Shown one piece after another: positions 18,418-26,324 of a stretch of 64,000 nt of DNA (its first letter is position 1; every line of letters starts with the position of its first letter). The notes below the pieces were generated by a model. The model did not search any database, was not told where the DNA came from, and saw only the letters and a list, made by a program, of their open reading frames with translations. A program made the position numbers and the translations under genes. Origin of the DNA: Bacillota bacterium (GTDB lineage Bacteria; Bacillota; Clostridia; Peptostreptococcales; Anaerovoracaceae); assembly GCA_029008005.1 (NCBI GenBank), contig JAQXIX010000029.1, positions 1-64,000 on the forward strand, written 5' to 3'.

Positions 18418-19293
18418 TTATTTGTAACTATATGTTATTGAGAAACGGTTTAAGTCATATCTCAAATTCGCATAATAACGTGTGTACTTGCTAGGAATTT
18501 TGAAGTAAACCCATTTGCTGCGTTTTTTCTTCAGGTTGATTTTTTTCTTTGAGAACTTGTAATTTACGTAAGTTTGTCCCCATACATCTGTAATGGCAAT
18601 TCTGGATTTGTAAATGTATTTGATTTTTCTCTTTGTTTTGTTGGTGAATTTCACTTTACAAACCAGATAGCTTCCACTGTAGTAAAGCTGCGCCTGTGTA
18701 GCCTTGAAGCGTTTGGAACTGCTCAAGGCAAGAGATGCCACGTTTGCAGAAGGAACAGCCGATACGGGATAATAATATTCGCTGTAAATAGTATTATTGT
18801 AATCATCATATCCGTATGCAACAACCGCGAAATAGTATTTCTTGCCGGCAGTCAGCCCCGGGACTACGTAATAACCGAAATCAGATGAATCGTCGACGAC
18901 AATCTTGCCGGGATTGGAAAATTCACTGTCGAGGGAATAAAAAATTACATACCCCAGCAAATTTTCATCGTAAATCTTGTCCCAGTACAGTTCAACGGAA
19001 GATGATGTGAACGGATAAACATAAACACCGGTTACATCCGACATATAAGTTTCAGACAATGCTTCACTTTCCCCGGCTATTTCCTGGGCCTTGACAACAT
19101 CAGAATCAATGCTTCCTATGAGCTTATCTGACAGTTCTCGATTGCCTTTTTCAGCATCACTTGAAACTGCTTTCTTCGTTGCAGTCGGATTTTGTCCTGA
19201 TGCTTCACCTCCATCTGCAAATACACTTGCCGGCAGCATAAGTGTGAATGCAAGGACAAATGATAAAACAATACCGAATAATCTGGTTTTCAT
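18418..19293 (-). CDS. Secreted fibronectin type III-like protein
   Basis: A 291-residue exported protein. Residues 1-26 are a typical signal peptide ending VFA before DGG. A Ser/Glu-rich linker follows to about residue 88. Residues 89-180 have the fibronectin type III pattern (SSSVELYWDKI, GYVIFYS, GLTAGKKYYFAVVAYG). The last 100 residues form a second beta-rich, very Lys/Tyr-rich domain (KFTNKTKRKIKYIYKSRI) that I do not recognise. No LPxTG- or NPQTN-like sorting signal is present, so it is likely released or bound non-covalently. GAGAGGAGG precedes the ATG. Its 5' side faces the long intergenic region with TGCCATATA motifs, two of which lie about 90-100 bases upstream. Confidence 0.75.
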   Translation of the reverse strand: MKTRLFGIVLSFVLAFTLMLPASVFADGGEASGQNPTATKKAVSSDAEKGNRELSDKLIGSIDSDVVKAQEIAGESEALSETYMSDVTGVYVYPFTSSSVELYWDKIYDENLLGYVIFYSLDSEFSNPGKIVVDDSSDFGYYVVPGLTAGKKYYFAVVAYGYDDYNNTIYSEYYYPVSAVPSANVASLALSSSKRFKATQAQLYYSGSYLVCKVKFTNKTKRKIKYIYKSRIAITDVWGQTYVNYKFSKKKINLKKKRSKWVYFKIPSKYTRYYANLRYDLNRFSITYSYK

Positions 19294-19379
19294 TTGTTTA
19301 GGCCTCCTCTCCTAATGGCTTTACACAACTAAAATATATAACTAAAATATATAATAACATAAATATGTGTTCAGGATAC

Positions 19380-19622
19380 TGCCATATTGCCATATATTCA
19401 GTATTTATGATTGATTTAGACAAAAATTATACAAACAGAAAAAATTTTTTTTATATATGGCAGTTTTTGCTTGAAACTAAAGGATTTTAGGAAGCTTTTG
19501 CCATATAGGATTTTAATAAAGTGTATATGGCAGTTTCAGACCCTAAATTGCCATATACGATGAAATAAAACCTGTTATGTATAATTTTTGCCGTATGCGA
19601 AGATAATAATCCTGCTATGGCA
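19380..19622. repeat. Cluster of eight TGCCATATA-type motifs
   Basis: The 9-mer TGCCATATA or a close variant occurs on both strands at 19380, 19388, 19454 (reverse), 19499, 19524 (reverse), 19549, 19589 (TGCCGTATG) and 19615 (reverse, CTATGGCA). The three at 19499, 19524 and 19549 are exactly 25 bases apart in alternating orientation. The flanking DNA is AT-rich. This looks like an array of protein-binding sites rather than coding or CRISPR sequence. It lies between two divergent genes, the secreted protein (minus) and frlD (plus). Confidence 0.6.
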
Positions 19623-19650
19623 ATCGAGAGACAGTACTTCACTGCAGTTC

Positions 19651-19892
19651 GGCTGTTTTCAATGGCTTTGCGGATGTTTCAGTAAAAACAGCCAATGGCG
19701 GTGCGACCGGGGGAGGGGAGTATGCTTTCGCAGAGATGGTTGCGATTTCAAGGGGGAGCGAAGGCGGGAGGCTAGAAAGTCCGTGGGGGGCGGTTCCCGC
19801 GGACTTGTCTTGTCGACCCGGCAAGCGATACGTTAGAAATCGCCCGGCTCGAGGACAAAATACTCCCCTCCCCCGGTCGCACTGCCATCCGC
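19651..19892. repeat. GC-rich structured element with long inverted repeat
   Basis: A perfect 23-bp inverted repeat (19701-19723 and 19860-19882) extends to 29 bp with one G-U pair (19695-19723 / 19860-19888). It encloses about 136 bases that hold further pairings: an 11-bp hairpin 19777-19787 / 19796-19806 and an 8-bp repeat 19742-19749 / 19836-19843. Just outside, 19651-19659 pairs with 19685-19693, and 19670-19676 is complementary to 19886-19892. Hand count gives about 63% G+C for 19701-19882 in clearly AT-rich surroundings. It could be a structured RNA or a small non-autonomous mobile element; no target duplication or transposase is visible. Two short reading frames that cross it have no ribosome site. 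Confidence 0.6.
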
Positions 19893-20011
19893 AATTATTT
19901 ACCGAAATACTATGACGATTCATTTCAAACTGGCTTATTTCTGCATGAAAGTGTATAATCAATGATATATTTACCGTAGCGAATCGTGACGGATATGGAG
20001 GAAAAAGACAA

Positions 20012-20833
20012 GTGAAAGTAATAGGAATAGGTGATAATGTAGTCGACAGGTATATAGACAGAAGAATAATGTTTCCCGGTGGAAATTCAGTAAATTTCGC
20101 TGTCTATGCGAAACAGTGCGGAGTTGAATCGGCATACCTTGGAAATATTGCGGATGATCCGGAAGGGCATCTGGTAAAAGAATCTCTCATCAGCCTTGGA
20201 GTTGATGTGTCCAATTGTCCGCTGCAGGAAGGAATGGCTACAGAACGTTGCGACGTAGTGCTAAATGACGGAGACAGACAATTTGTCGGATGTACATACG
20301 GTCCCGGTGTTTGGACACCTTTCACAATTGAAGAAAAACACATGGAATATCTCAAAGGCTTTGATCTTATTCACTGCGGCTGCTACGGAGAGATGGCCGA
20401 TGAAATTCACAAGCTGTCCGGCATTGATGCAATGAAGACATATGATTTTTCAGCCGAAGAAGAATACAGAACGGATGAGTATCTGGAGAAAGTATGCCCT
20501 TATATAGATATTGCACTTTTCTCAGCAGAAGCCATGAATAGTGATGAAATCGACGCTGTAATGAAAAAAGCATACTCACTTGGCGCGAAAAAAGTGCTTG
20601 TGACCATGGGAACTAAAGGTCAGCTCCTGTGGGACGGAGAAAAGGTACACAAGGGAAAAGTCAAGCTGATCGATGCTGTTGATACAATGGGAGCGGGAGA
20701 TTCATTCTTTACGGCTTTTGCAATAGCAATGCTCAGAGGACTGGAGTATCCGGAGGCATTTGATTACGCAGCGGAATTCAGTGCGAAGACATGTCTCACA
20801 GAAGGAGCATTCGGACTGGGAAAAGAATACTGA
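20012..20833 (+). CDS. frlD: Fructoselysine 6-kinase (PfkB family)
   Basis: Sugar kinase of 273 residues in the PfkB/ribokinase family. The N-terminal pattern IGIGDNVVDRYIDRRIMFPGGNSVNFAVYAKQ matches FrlD proteins in layout, and the catalytic motif IDAVDTMGAGDSFF contains the base Asp and the anion-hole Gly-Ala-Gly. FrlD phosphorylates fructoselysine at O6 for cleavage by FrlB. The assignment rests on similarity to FrlD and on the FrlB-like gene 1.65 kb downstream; another PfkB substrate is possible. The start is GTG at 20012 with GGAGG upstream. The GntR gene follows with one base between stop and start. Confidence 0.8.
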   Translation: MKVIGIGDNVVDRYIDRRIMFPGGNSVNFAVYAKQCGVESAYLGNIADDPEGHLVKESLISLGVDVSNCPLQEGMATERCDVVLNDGDRQFVGCTYGPGVWTPFTIEEKHMEYLKGFDLIHCGCYGEMADEIHKLSGIDAMKTYDFSAEEEYRTDEYLEKVCPYIDIALFSAEAMNSDEIDAVMKKAYSLGAKKVLVTMGTKGQLLWDGEKVHKGKVKLIDAVDTMGAGDSFFTAFAIAMLRGLEYPEAFDYAAEFSAKTCLTEGAFGLGKEY

Positions 20834-20834
20834 T

Positions 20835-21551
20835 ATGGCAAAAAACACTCTCAAACTCGATGTCAAAATCGCAAAAGAAATTGAATACTGGATAGAATCG
20901 GGAATATACGGTGAGGGTGACCGGCTTCCTTCGGAGCGACACCTGGCAGAACATTTCGGTGTTCAGAGGGAGACAATAAGAAAGGCACTTCGGTTCCTGA
21001 AAGACAGAGGAAGAATCATAACGAAGAAGAATTCCGGACACTATATTGCATCGAAGAGAATCACATTTGATCTGAATGCTTTCAGTTCGAGAAAAAAGAT
21101 AATGGAAAAGACAGGAAAGGCAACATTTGTAAAGCTCTTGACCATGGAAGTGATTCAGGTGCCTGATAAGATGCTAAAAAAAACCGGATGGCCGGCGGGA
21201 ACCATGGCTTATAAGATAATGCGCCTCAGATATGCGGCAGGTCAGCCGGAAGGACTTGAACGAGCTCACATCAGATGCGATCTGGTGCCGAATCTTTCGG
21301 AGACAGATGTTCACAATAAGTCTATTTATTCTTTTCTTAATAAAGAATACGGAATCAACATCGCAAAATCCACAACCACCGTATCGGTAGTAAATACAAA
21401 CGGTCTCGAATCGGAACTGTTGAATACCAAGTATTCGAAACCGGCTCTCAGATATGAAGGACTCGTGTATGACAGACAGGGAAGACTGATTGAGTTTTTT
21501 GACGATATAATATTGAAAGACAGAGTTCAGTTTGTGAAAAACGATATATAG
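20835..21551 (+). CDS. GntR/HutC-family regulator (first of two)
   Basis: A 238-residue transcription regulator. An N-terminal winged helix-turn-helix (GEGDRLPSERHLAEHFGVQRE, TIRKALRFLKDRGRI) is followed by a UTRA ligand-binding domain (LRYAAGQPEGLERAHIRCDLVP). Regulators of this subfamily control fructoselysine operons (FrlR), and the ligand is usually the phosphorylated substrate. The ATG at 20835 begins one base after the frlD stop, so translation is likely coupled. A second, related regulator follows directly. Confidence 0.88.
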   Translation: MAKNTLKLDVKIAKEIEYWIESGIYGEGDRLPSERHLAEHFGVQRETIRKALRFLKDRGRIITKKNSGHYIASKRITFDLNAFSSRKKIMEKTGKATFVKLLTMEVIQVPDKMLKKTGWPAGTMAYKIMRLRYAAGQPEGLERAHIRCDLVPNLSETDVHNKSIYSFLNKEYGINIAKSTTTVSVVNTNGLESELLNTKYSKPALRYEGLVYDRQGRLIEFFDDIILKDRVQFVKNDI

Positions 21552-21559
21552 CAGAAGCA

Positions 21560-22300
21560 ATGAATAAAAAAATTATCGAAAAAAAACCGGATACGAAAGC
21601 TATATGTGACGGTATAAGACGGCGTATCGAACAGGGAAGCCTGCTGCCGGGAGAGAGGCTTCCGGCAGAACGCGAACTTGCCGAAGTAATAGGTGTGGGC
21701 AGGGCGGCAGTTCAGAATGCATACAATAAGCTTAGGGATGAAGGGTACCTGACAAAGCGCAAAGGCTTCGGAACATTTGTAAGCAGAACGGAAGAGAACA
21801 GAATGAATTTCGAATTTCTGTCACAGACGGGAAATTCCGGAATAACTGCTATGCTCAATAATTACAATGTCAGCACGTCCAACAAAGTCTTCAGCCAGGG
21901 TATTACAACTGAAAGGTTTTTCACACATAAGCTTGGAATTCCGGAAAAAAGCGATGTCTTTTTTTTACACAGAGTAAGATACGGAGACGGGGAACCGCTT
22001 ATTGTGGAATATACATATCTGCCGGCAGAAGAGTTCCCGGGAGTGGACAAGGTGGATTTCTCTAAAGTGTCTCTGTATGACTATATGGATGCCAAGGGCA
22101 GAATGCCGGTGCTGTTTAACGAGAAACTGATGACGATTGATGCTCCTGTTCACGAAGCGAAGCTTCTAGGTGTAAATGCCGGCACTCCGCTATACTATGT
22201 GGAATTTATCTGTTTTGACAAAAACAGGAAAATTGTCGAATACACTGAGAGCTACGCCAGAAGCGACAGGTTTCAGCTGAATTTCACAAATAGAGTGTAA
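21560..22300 (+). CDS. GntR/HutC-family regulator (second of two)
   Basis: A 246-residue paralogue of the preceding gene: winged helix-turn-helix at about residues 10-75 (GERLPAERELAEVIGVGRAAVQNAYNKLRDEG) and a UTRA domain in the rest (HRVRYGDGEPLIVEYTYLP). The two proteins are clearly diverged, so they probably read different ligands or operators. It starts eight bases after the first regulator and ends the frlD unit; a terminator follows at 22347. Copies of TTGGTATA at 22308 and 22377 could be half-sites for one of them. Confidence 0.88.
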   Translation: MNKKIIEKKPDTKAICDGIRRRIEQGSLLPGERLPAERELAEVIGVGRAAVQNAYNKLRDEGYLTKRKGFGTFVSRTEENRMNFEFLSQTGNSGITAMLNNYNVSTSNKVFSQGITTERFFTHKLGIPEKSDVFFLHRVRYGDGEPLIVEYTYLPAEEFPGVDKVDFSKVSLYDYMDAKGRMPVLFNEKLMTIDAPVHEAKLLGVNAGTPLYYVEFICFDKNRKIVEYTESYARSDRFQLNFTNRV

Positions 22301-22346
22301 TTTTAAATTGGTATATGAATCGACCTGATATTGATAAATTAAGGTT

Positions 22347-22374
22347 AAAGAGCTTTTTTAAAAGCTCTTTTTTT
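22347..22374 (+). terminator. Rho-independent terminator
   Basis: AAAGAGCTTTT and AAAAGCTCTTT form an 11-bp inverted repeat followed by a T-run. It separates the frlD-regulator unit from the frlB-transporter unit. Confidence 0.85.
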
Positions 22375-22376
22375 GA

Positions 22377-22398
22377 TTGGTATAGTATTTATATCGAA
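22377..22398. promoter_or_regulatory. Candidate GntR operator before frlB
   Basis: TTGGTATA, five bases, then TATATCGAA makes an imperfect palindrome. TTGGTATA also occurs at 22308-22315, on the other side of the terminator. A TTGATT (22433-22438) and TATAGA (22455-22460) pair spaced by 16 bases is a weak promoter candidate downstream. The site is inferred only. Confidence 0.35.
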
Positions 22399-22487
22399 TT
22401 GGCATGTCAAAATCCTTCGCAATTGCTTTTATTTGATTGAATTTGTTGTTATTCTATAGATGATAATAATTTTGAGAGGAGACTTCT

Positions 22488-23498
22488 ATGCGTAATTTCA
22501 ATTTAGAAGAGTATATGAAAGAATCGGAAGCTGCTTATGGCAGAAGAGCCGATATCGAAAAAATGGCGGACACACTTCACGCCAGAGGATATGACAATAT
22601 TGTAGTAATAGGAATCGGCGGAACATGGGCTGAATGGCATCCTGTAGTACATATCGCAAGACATTACACAGATGTTCCTATTTATCTGGAAAACGCTGCT
22701 GAGCTTTGTATCAAAACAGATAAGAGATACCTGAACAAGAATTCACTGGTCGTTACTTCTTCAGAGTCAGGAAACACAAAGGAAGTTGTTGAGGCAGTTA
22801 AGATGTGTAAGGAAATGGGTGTTGAAGTGGCATGTCTCACTAAAAACGCCGATTCACAGCTGGGTCAGCTTTGTGATTACGTGGTGCCTGACTGCACAGG
22901 AGACTGTGAACATGCATATATGATGTGCTTCATGTTCATGCTCAGACTTCTCTGGAACAGAGGAGAATTCCCTGCATATGAGAGATTCGCAGATCAGATG
23001 GTAAACCTTCCTGAAAACCTCATCAGAATCAGAGAGGAATTCGAGCCTAGAGCTGCAGAAATCGCACGTAACTATGCGAAGGAACCGTATTCGATATTCA
23101 CAGGATCGGGAGCTCTCTGGGGTGAGACATATCTGTTCTCAATGTGTATTCTCGAAGAAATGCAGTGGGTAAGAACAAAATCAGTTACTTCAGCAGATTT
23201 CTTCCACGGCACACTCGAACTCGTTGAAAAGGATGTACCTGTATTCGTATTCAAGGGCGAAGATGAATACAGACCTCTTGATGAGAGAGTTGAAAGATTT
23301 TGCGAAAAGCTTACAGACAAGCTGACTGTAATTGATACAAAGGCATTTGAACTTAAAGGAATCGATGACGAATTCAGAGTAATCTGTTCACCAATGATTC
23401 TGACATCACTCGTAACAGAAAGACTGGCAGCTCACTATGAACTGAATACAGGACACAGCCTTAAGTTCAGAAGATATTACAGACAGTTTGATTATTAA
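22488..23498 (+). CDS. frlB: Fructoselysine-6-phosphate deglycase-like SIS protein
   Basis: A 336-residue SIS-fold protein. The first SIS domain contains VVIGIGGTWAEWHP and VTSSESGNTKEVVEA; the second contains IFTGSGALWGETYLF and the motif ADFFHGTLELVEK, whose His and Glu correspond to the FFHGxLE segment of FrlB/FraB deglycases. The C-terminal RRYYRQFDY resembles the end of E. coli FrlB (RRYYGGLVEY). The reaction would be fructoselysine 6-phosphate to glucose 6-phosphate plus lysine. GAGAGGAG precedes the ATG. The ABC transporter follows 12 bases later. A related Amadori compound (for example fructose-asparagine or glucoselysine) is the main alternative substrate. Confidence 0.82.
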   Translation: MRNFNLEEYMKESEAAYGRRADIEKMADTLHARGYDNIVVIGIGGTWAEWHPVVHIARHYTDVPIYLENAAELCIKTDKRYLNKNSLVVTSSESGNTKEVVEAVKMCKEMGVEVACLTKNADSQLGQLCDYVVPDCTGDCEHAYMMCFMFMLRLLWNRGEFPAYERFADQMVNLPENLIRIREEFEPRAAEIARNYAKEPYSIFTGSGALWGETYLFSMCILEEMQWVRTKSVTSADFFHGTLELVEKDVPVFVFKGEDEYRPLDERVERFCEKLTDKLTVIDTKAFELKGIDDEFRVICSPMILTSLVTERLAAHYELNTGHSLKFRRYYRQFDY

Positions 23499-23510
23499 GA
23501 GGTGGTATAA

Positions 23511-24587
23511 ATGACACAGTCGATTGTTTCATTGCAGCATGTCAATAAATACTTCGGGGACAACCATGTTATCAGAGACCTTAATCTGGAAGTTTATGAG
23601 GGAGAATTCCTGACTTTGCTGGGACCTTCAGGTTGCGGCAAGACGACTATTCTCAGAATGGTTGCGGGCTTTGAAGATGCCACTGACGGTATGATACTGG
23701 TAGAAGGGGAGAGAGTAGAGGACAAGGAAGCCTTTGAAAGAGACGTAAACACTGTATTTCAGAGTTATGCCCTTTTCCCGCACATGACTGTGTATGATAA
23801 CATTGCCTACGGACTTAAGGTAAAGAAAGTTCCGAAAGAAGAAATAAAAGTAAGAGTTAAGGAAATGCTTGAGCTTGTGCAGCTCGTCGGATTCGAGGGC
23901 AGGAAGCCGGATGAAATGTCCGGTGGCCAAAAGCAGAGAGTAGCCATTGCGAGAGCACTCATAAACAATCCGAAGGTTCTTCTCCTCGACGAACCTCTCG
24001 GAGCACTTGACTTGCAGCTGAGAAAACAGATGCAGATTGAACTTAAACGTCTGCAGCAGAAGCTGAATATTACTTTCGTTTATGTTACCCACGATCAGGA
24101 AGAAGCGATGACGATGAGTGACAGAATCGCAGTAATGAGCAAAGGCGTGATTCAGCAGCTGGCAGCACCGGATGAAATCTATAACAGACCGAAAACCAGG
24201 TTTGTTGCGGGATTCATAGGAGAATCAAACATCTACAGCGGTAAAGTTACTGAAATAAAAGATGGAACAGCAGTGGTGGAAACAGAATTCGGAGTGGGAC
24301 GTATGCCTGCAGAAGATTTCAGCGTTGGAGAAGATGTTCACCTCTGTATCAGACCGGAAGTGATTCAGTACAGCAAAGAACCTGTTGAAGGATTCTCGAT
24401 TTCAGGGCAGGTTAAGAACAGAATATTCGTGGGATCAAATCACAGAACACTCGTGACTATGTCAAACGGATATGATTCCAGAATCAACAGAGTTAAGAAC
24501 GACAGCAGTTATAAAGAAGGCGATACTCTGTATCTTTTCTGGGAAATGGAAGACGTAACCGGAATCCATACACAGGAGGGAGAGTAA
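23511..24587 (+). CDS. potA: PotA-type ABC transporter ATPase
   Basis: ATP-binding subunit of 358 residues. Walker A GPSGCGKTT, Q-loop FQSYALFPH, signature SGGQKQR and Walker B LLLDEPLGALD are all present; the last 120 residues form a TOBE-type regulatory domain (FIGESNIYSGKV). It belongs to the spermidine/putrescine/iron family, so the symbol names the family rather than a proven substrate. Because it is co-transcribed with the FrlB-like deglycase, an Amadori-compound cargo is likely. Its stop overlaps the next ATG by one base. Confidence 0.88.
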   Translation: MTQSIVSLQHVNKYFGDNHVIRDLNLEVYEGEFLTLLGPSGCGKTTILRMVAGFEDATDGMILVEGERVEDKEAFERDVNTVFQSYALFPHMTVYDNIAYGLKVKKVPKEEIKVRVKEMLELVQLVGFEGRKPDEMSGGQKQRVAIARALINNPKVLLLDEPLGALDLQLRKQMQIELKRLQQKLNITFVYVTHDQEEAMTMSDRIAVMSKGVIQQLAAPDEIYNRPKTRFVAGFIGESNIYSGKVTEIKDGTAVVETEFGVGRMPAEDFSVGEDVHLCIRPEVIQYSKEPVEGFSISGQVKNRIFVGSNHRTLVTMSNGYDSRINRVKNDSSYKEGDTLYLFWEMEDVTGIHTQEGE

Positions 24588-25450
24588 TGGCAAAAGGTAA
24601 ATTGAGAAACAATGCACCGGCCATTGCTACAGCAGGCCCGGTATCGGTTTGGATGATTATTTTCGTACTTCTGCCGCTGATTTATATTCTCGTTATCAGT
24701 TTTATGACAAGAAGCTCATACGGTGGGATAGATTATACATTTACACTCGATAACTATAAGGAAATGCTGCAGCCTCTGTATCTGTCGGTAATTGTGAAAT
24801 CCTTTAAGCTGGCGTTCCTGACTACGGCAATCTGTCTGGTTGTTGGTTATCCGCTGGCGTACTGGATTGCAAGTAAACCTTTCAAGACGGCAGGGAATCT
24901 GCTTATGCTTGTAATGATTCCGTACTGGACAAGTTCTCTTGTTAGGCTCTACAGTACAAATCTGCTGGTTATGCCTAACGGATTTATTAACACGGCGCTC
25001 ATGAAGCTGGGACTCATTGATCAGCCTCTTGATTTGCTGTACAGCGACACAATGGTACTGGTGGGACTGCTTGTTACATGCCTGCCGTTCTCGGTTCTGC
25101 CGCTTTACAGTTCAATAGAAAAGATGGACAAGTCCCTTATTGAGGCGTCAAAGGATCTCGGAGCAAACTCCGTGCAGACATTCCTGAGAGTAACGATTCC
25201 TCAGACAGCACCGGGAATAGCAGGATGTATTATTCTCGTATTCATACCGTCTCTGGGTATGTACTACGTACCTGAAATCCTCGGTGGAGGAAAGGTAATG
25301 CTCATAGGAACACTGGTTAAGAATCAGTTCCTCGTAACAAAGAACTGGCCTTTCGGTGCATCCATGGCAATACTTCTGATTCTCATTACTCTGGCAATCA
25401 TGCTCATATATACCAGATTTAACAAGCTGGAAGATCTGGAGGTGTGCTGA
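24587..25450 (+). CDS. potB: PotB-type ABC transporter permease
   Basis: Membrane permease of 287 residues with six hydrophobic segments. The EAA loop that contacts the ATPase reads EASKDLGANSVQTFLRVTIP. It pairs with the next permease. The family transports cationic polyamines in well-studied members; substrate inferred from neighbours as fructoselysine or similar. The ATG shares its A with the TAA stop of the ATPase gene. Confidence 0.88.
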   Translation: MAKGKLRNNAPAIATAGPVSVWMIIFVLLPLIYILVISFMTRSSYGGIDYTFTLDNYKEMLQPLYLSVIVKSFKLAFLTTAICLVVGYPLAYWIASKPFKTAGNLLMLVMIPYWTSSLVRLYSTNLLVMPNGFINTALMKLGLIDQPLDLLYSDTMVLVGLLVTCLPFSVLPLYSSIEKMDKSLIEASKDLGANSVQTFLRVTIPQTAPGIAGCIILVFIPSLGMYYVPEILGGGKVMLIGTLVKNQFLVTKNWPFGASMAILLILITLAIMLIYTRFNKLEDLEVC

Positions 25451-26298
25451 TGAAAACAGAGAATCAGAGATTAAGCAAAAGACTGCGCAGAAAACGTGCC
25501 GGCAGACGCTGGGGAAATGTTTTTGCGGTAGCAGTGTTCACATTTATTTATATTCCGGTGGCAATGATGGTTCTCTTCTCGTTCAATGACCAGAGGACGA
25601 ACTACTACTGGAACGGATTCACCTTTGAATGGTATGAGTACCTGTTTACGAAATCAACCCTGTGGGAGAATCTTGTTGTATCGCTGATTGTAGCGGTTGC
25701 ATCGGTTATTCTTTCGCTGATAGTGGGAGTTCTCGGTGCCATCGGGCTTTCGAGATTCGAATTCAAACTGAAGAAAACGATTAACAGTTCTCTGTACATA
25801 CCGATTGTAATCCCTGAGGTTGTACTTGGTATATCGCTTTTGCTGTTATTTGATTTCTGCCAATTCCCACTGGGATACTGGTCGATGATTCTGTCTCATA
25901 CGACTTTCTGCGTACCTTTCGTTGTAATAATAATGAGGGGGCGGATTGCCGGTATGGACATGTCGGTTGAAGAGGCATCCATGGACCTTGGGGCCAACAG
26001 GATATACACATTCTTCAATATTACATTGCCAATGATGGTACCGGGAATAATGTCGGCGGCATTTATGTCCTTCACCCTTTCCATTGATGATGTTATCATC
26101 ACAAACTTTGTATCGGGTCCATATGCGACAACGCTCCCGATTAAGATTCTGTCAATGGTTAAGGTGGGACTGAAACCGGAGGTAAACGCACTGACCACAA
26201 TAATGGTTTTCGTGCTTGTACTCGGTATCGTGTGCAACAGTATATTTCAGGCGGCCGCAAAGAGGCGCGCCTCTAAAAAAGTTGTAACATATTATTAA
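25450..26298 (+). CDS. potC: PotC-type ABC transporter permease
   Basis: Second permease, 282 residues, six hydrophobic segments, with the EAA loop EASMDLGANRIYTFFNITLP. The ATG at 25450 overlaps the preceding TGA stop (ATGA) and has GGAGG upstream; a GTG six bases earlier is less likely. The N terminus is strongly basic (KRLRRKRAGRR), which fits a cytoplasmic start. Confidence 0.88.
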   Translation: MKTENQRLSKRLRRKRAGRRWGNVFAVAVFTFIYIPVAMMVLFSFNDQRTNYYWNGFTFEWYEYLFTKSTLWENLVVSLIVAVASVILSLIVGVLGAIGLSRFEFKLKKTINSSLYIPIVIPEVVLGISLLLLFDFCQFPLGYWSMILSHTTFCVPFVVIIMRGRIAGMDMSVEEASMDLGANRIYTFFNITLPMMVPGIMSAAFMSFTLSIDDVIITNFVSGPYATTLPIKILSMVKVGLKPEVNALTTIMVFVLVLGIVCNSIFQAAAKRRASKKVVTYY

Positions 26299-26324
26299 TT
26301 ATTATCTGTGAAAAGGAGGAGAAG

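Larger units (their letters stand above)
19294..20011. other. 718-bp gene-free region
   Basis: The longest stretch in the window without a gene. From left to right it holds AT-rich DNA with two TAAAATATATA repeats (near 19330 and 19344), the TGCCATATA cluster, the GC-rich inverted-repeat element, and a possible -10 box TATAAT at 19954-19959 for frlD with no convincing -35. I see no convincing coding sequence. Confidence 0.7.

Noticed and set aside
19380-19622. TGCCATATA array as a CRISPR
   Set aside because: The repeated unit is only nine bases, occurs in both orientations and has irregular spacers; no cas genes are near.
19588-19962. Two reading frames (19588-19836 plus, 19639-19962 minus) crossing the structured element
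   Set aside because: They exist because GC-rich repeat DNA has few stops; no ribosome site, no recognisable protein pattern, and they are read through the two arms of one inverted repeat.
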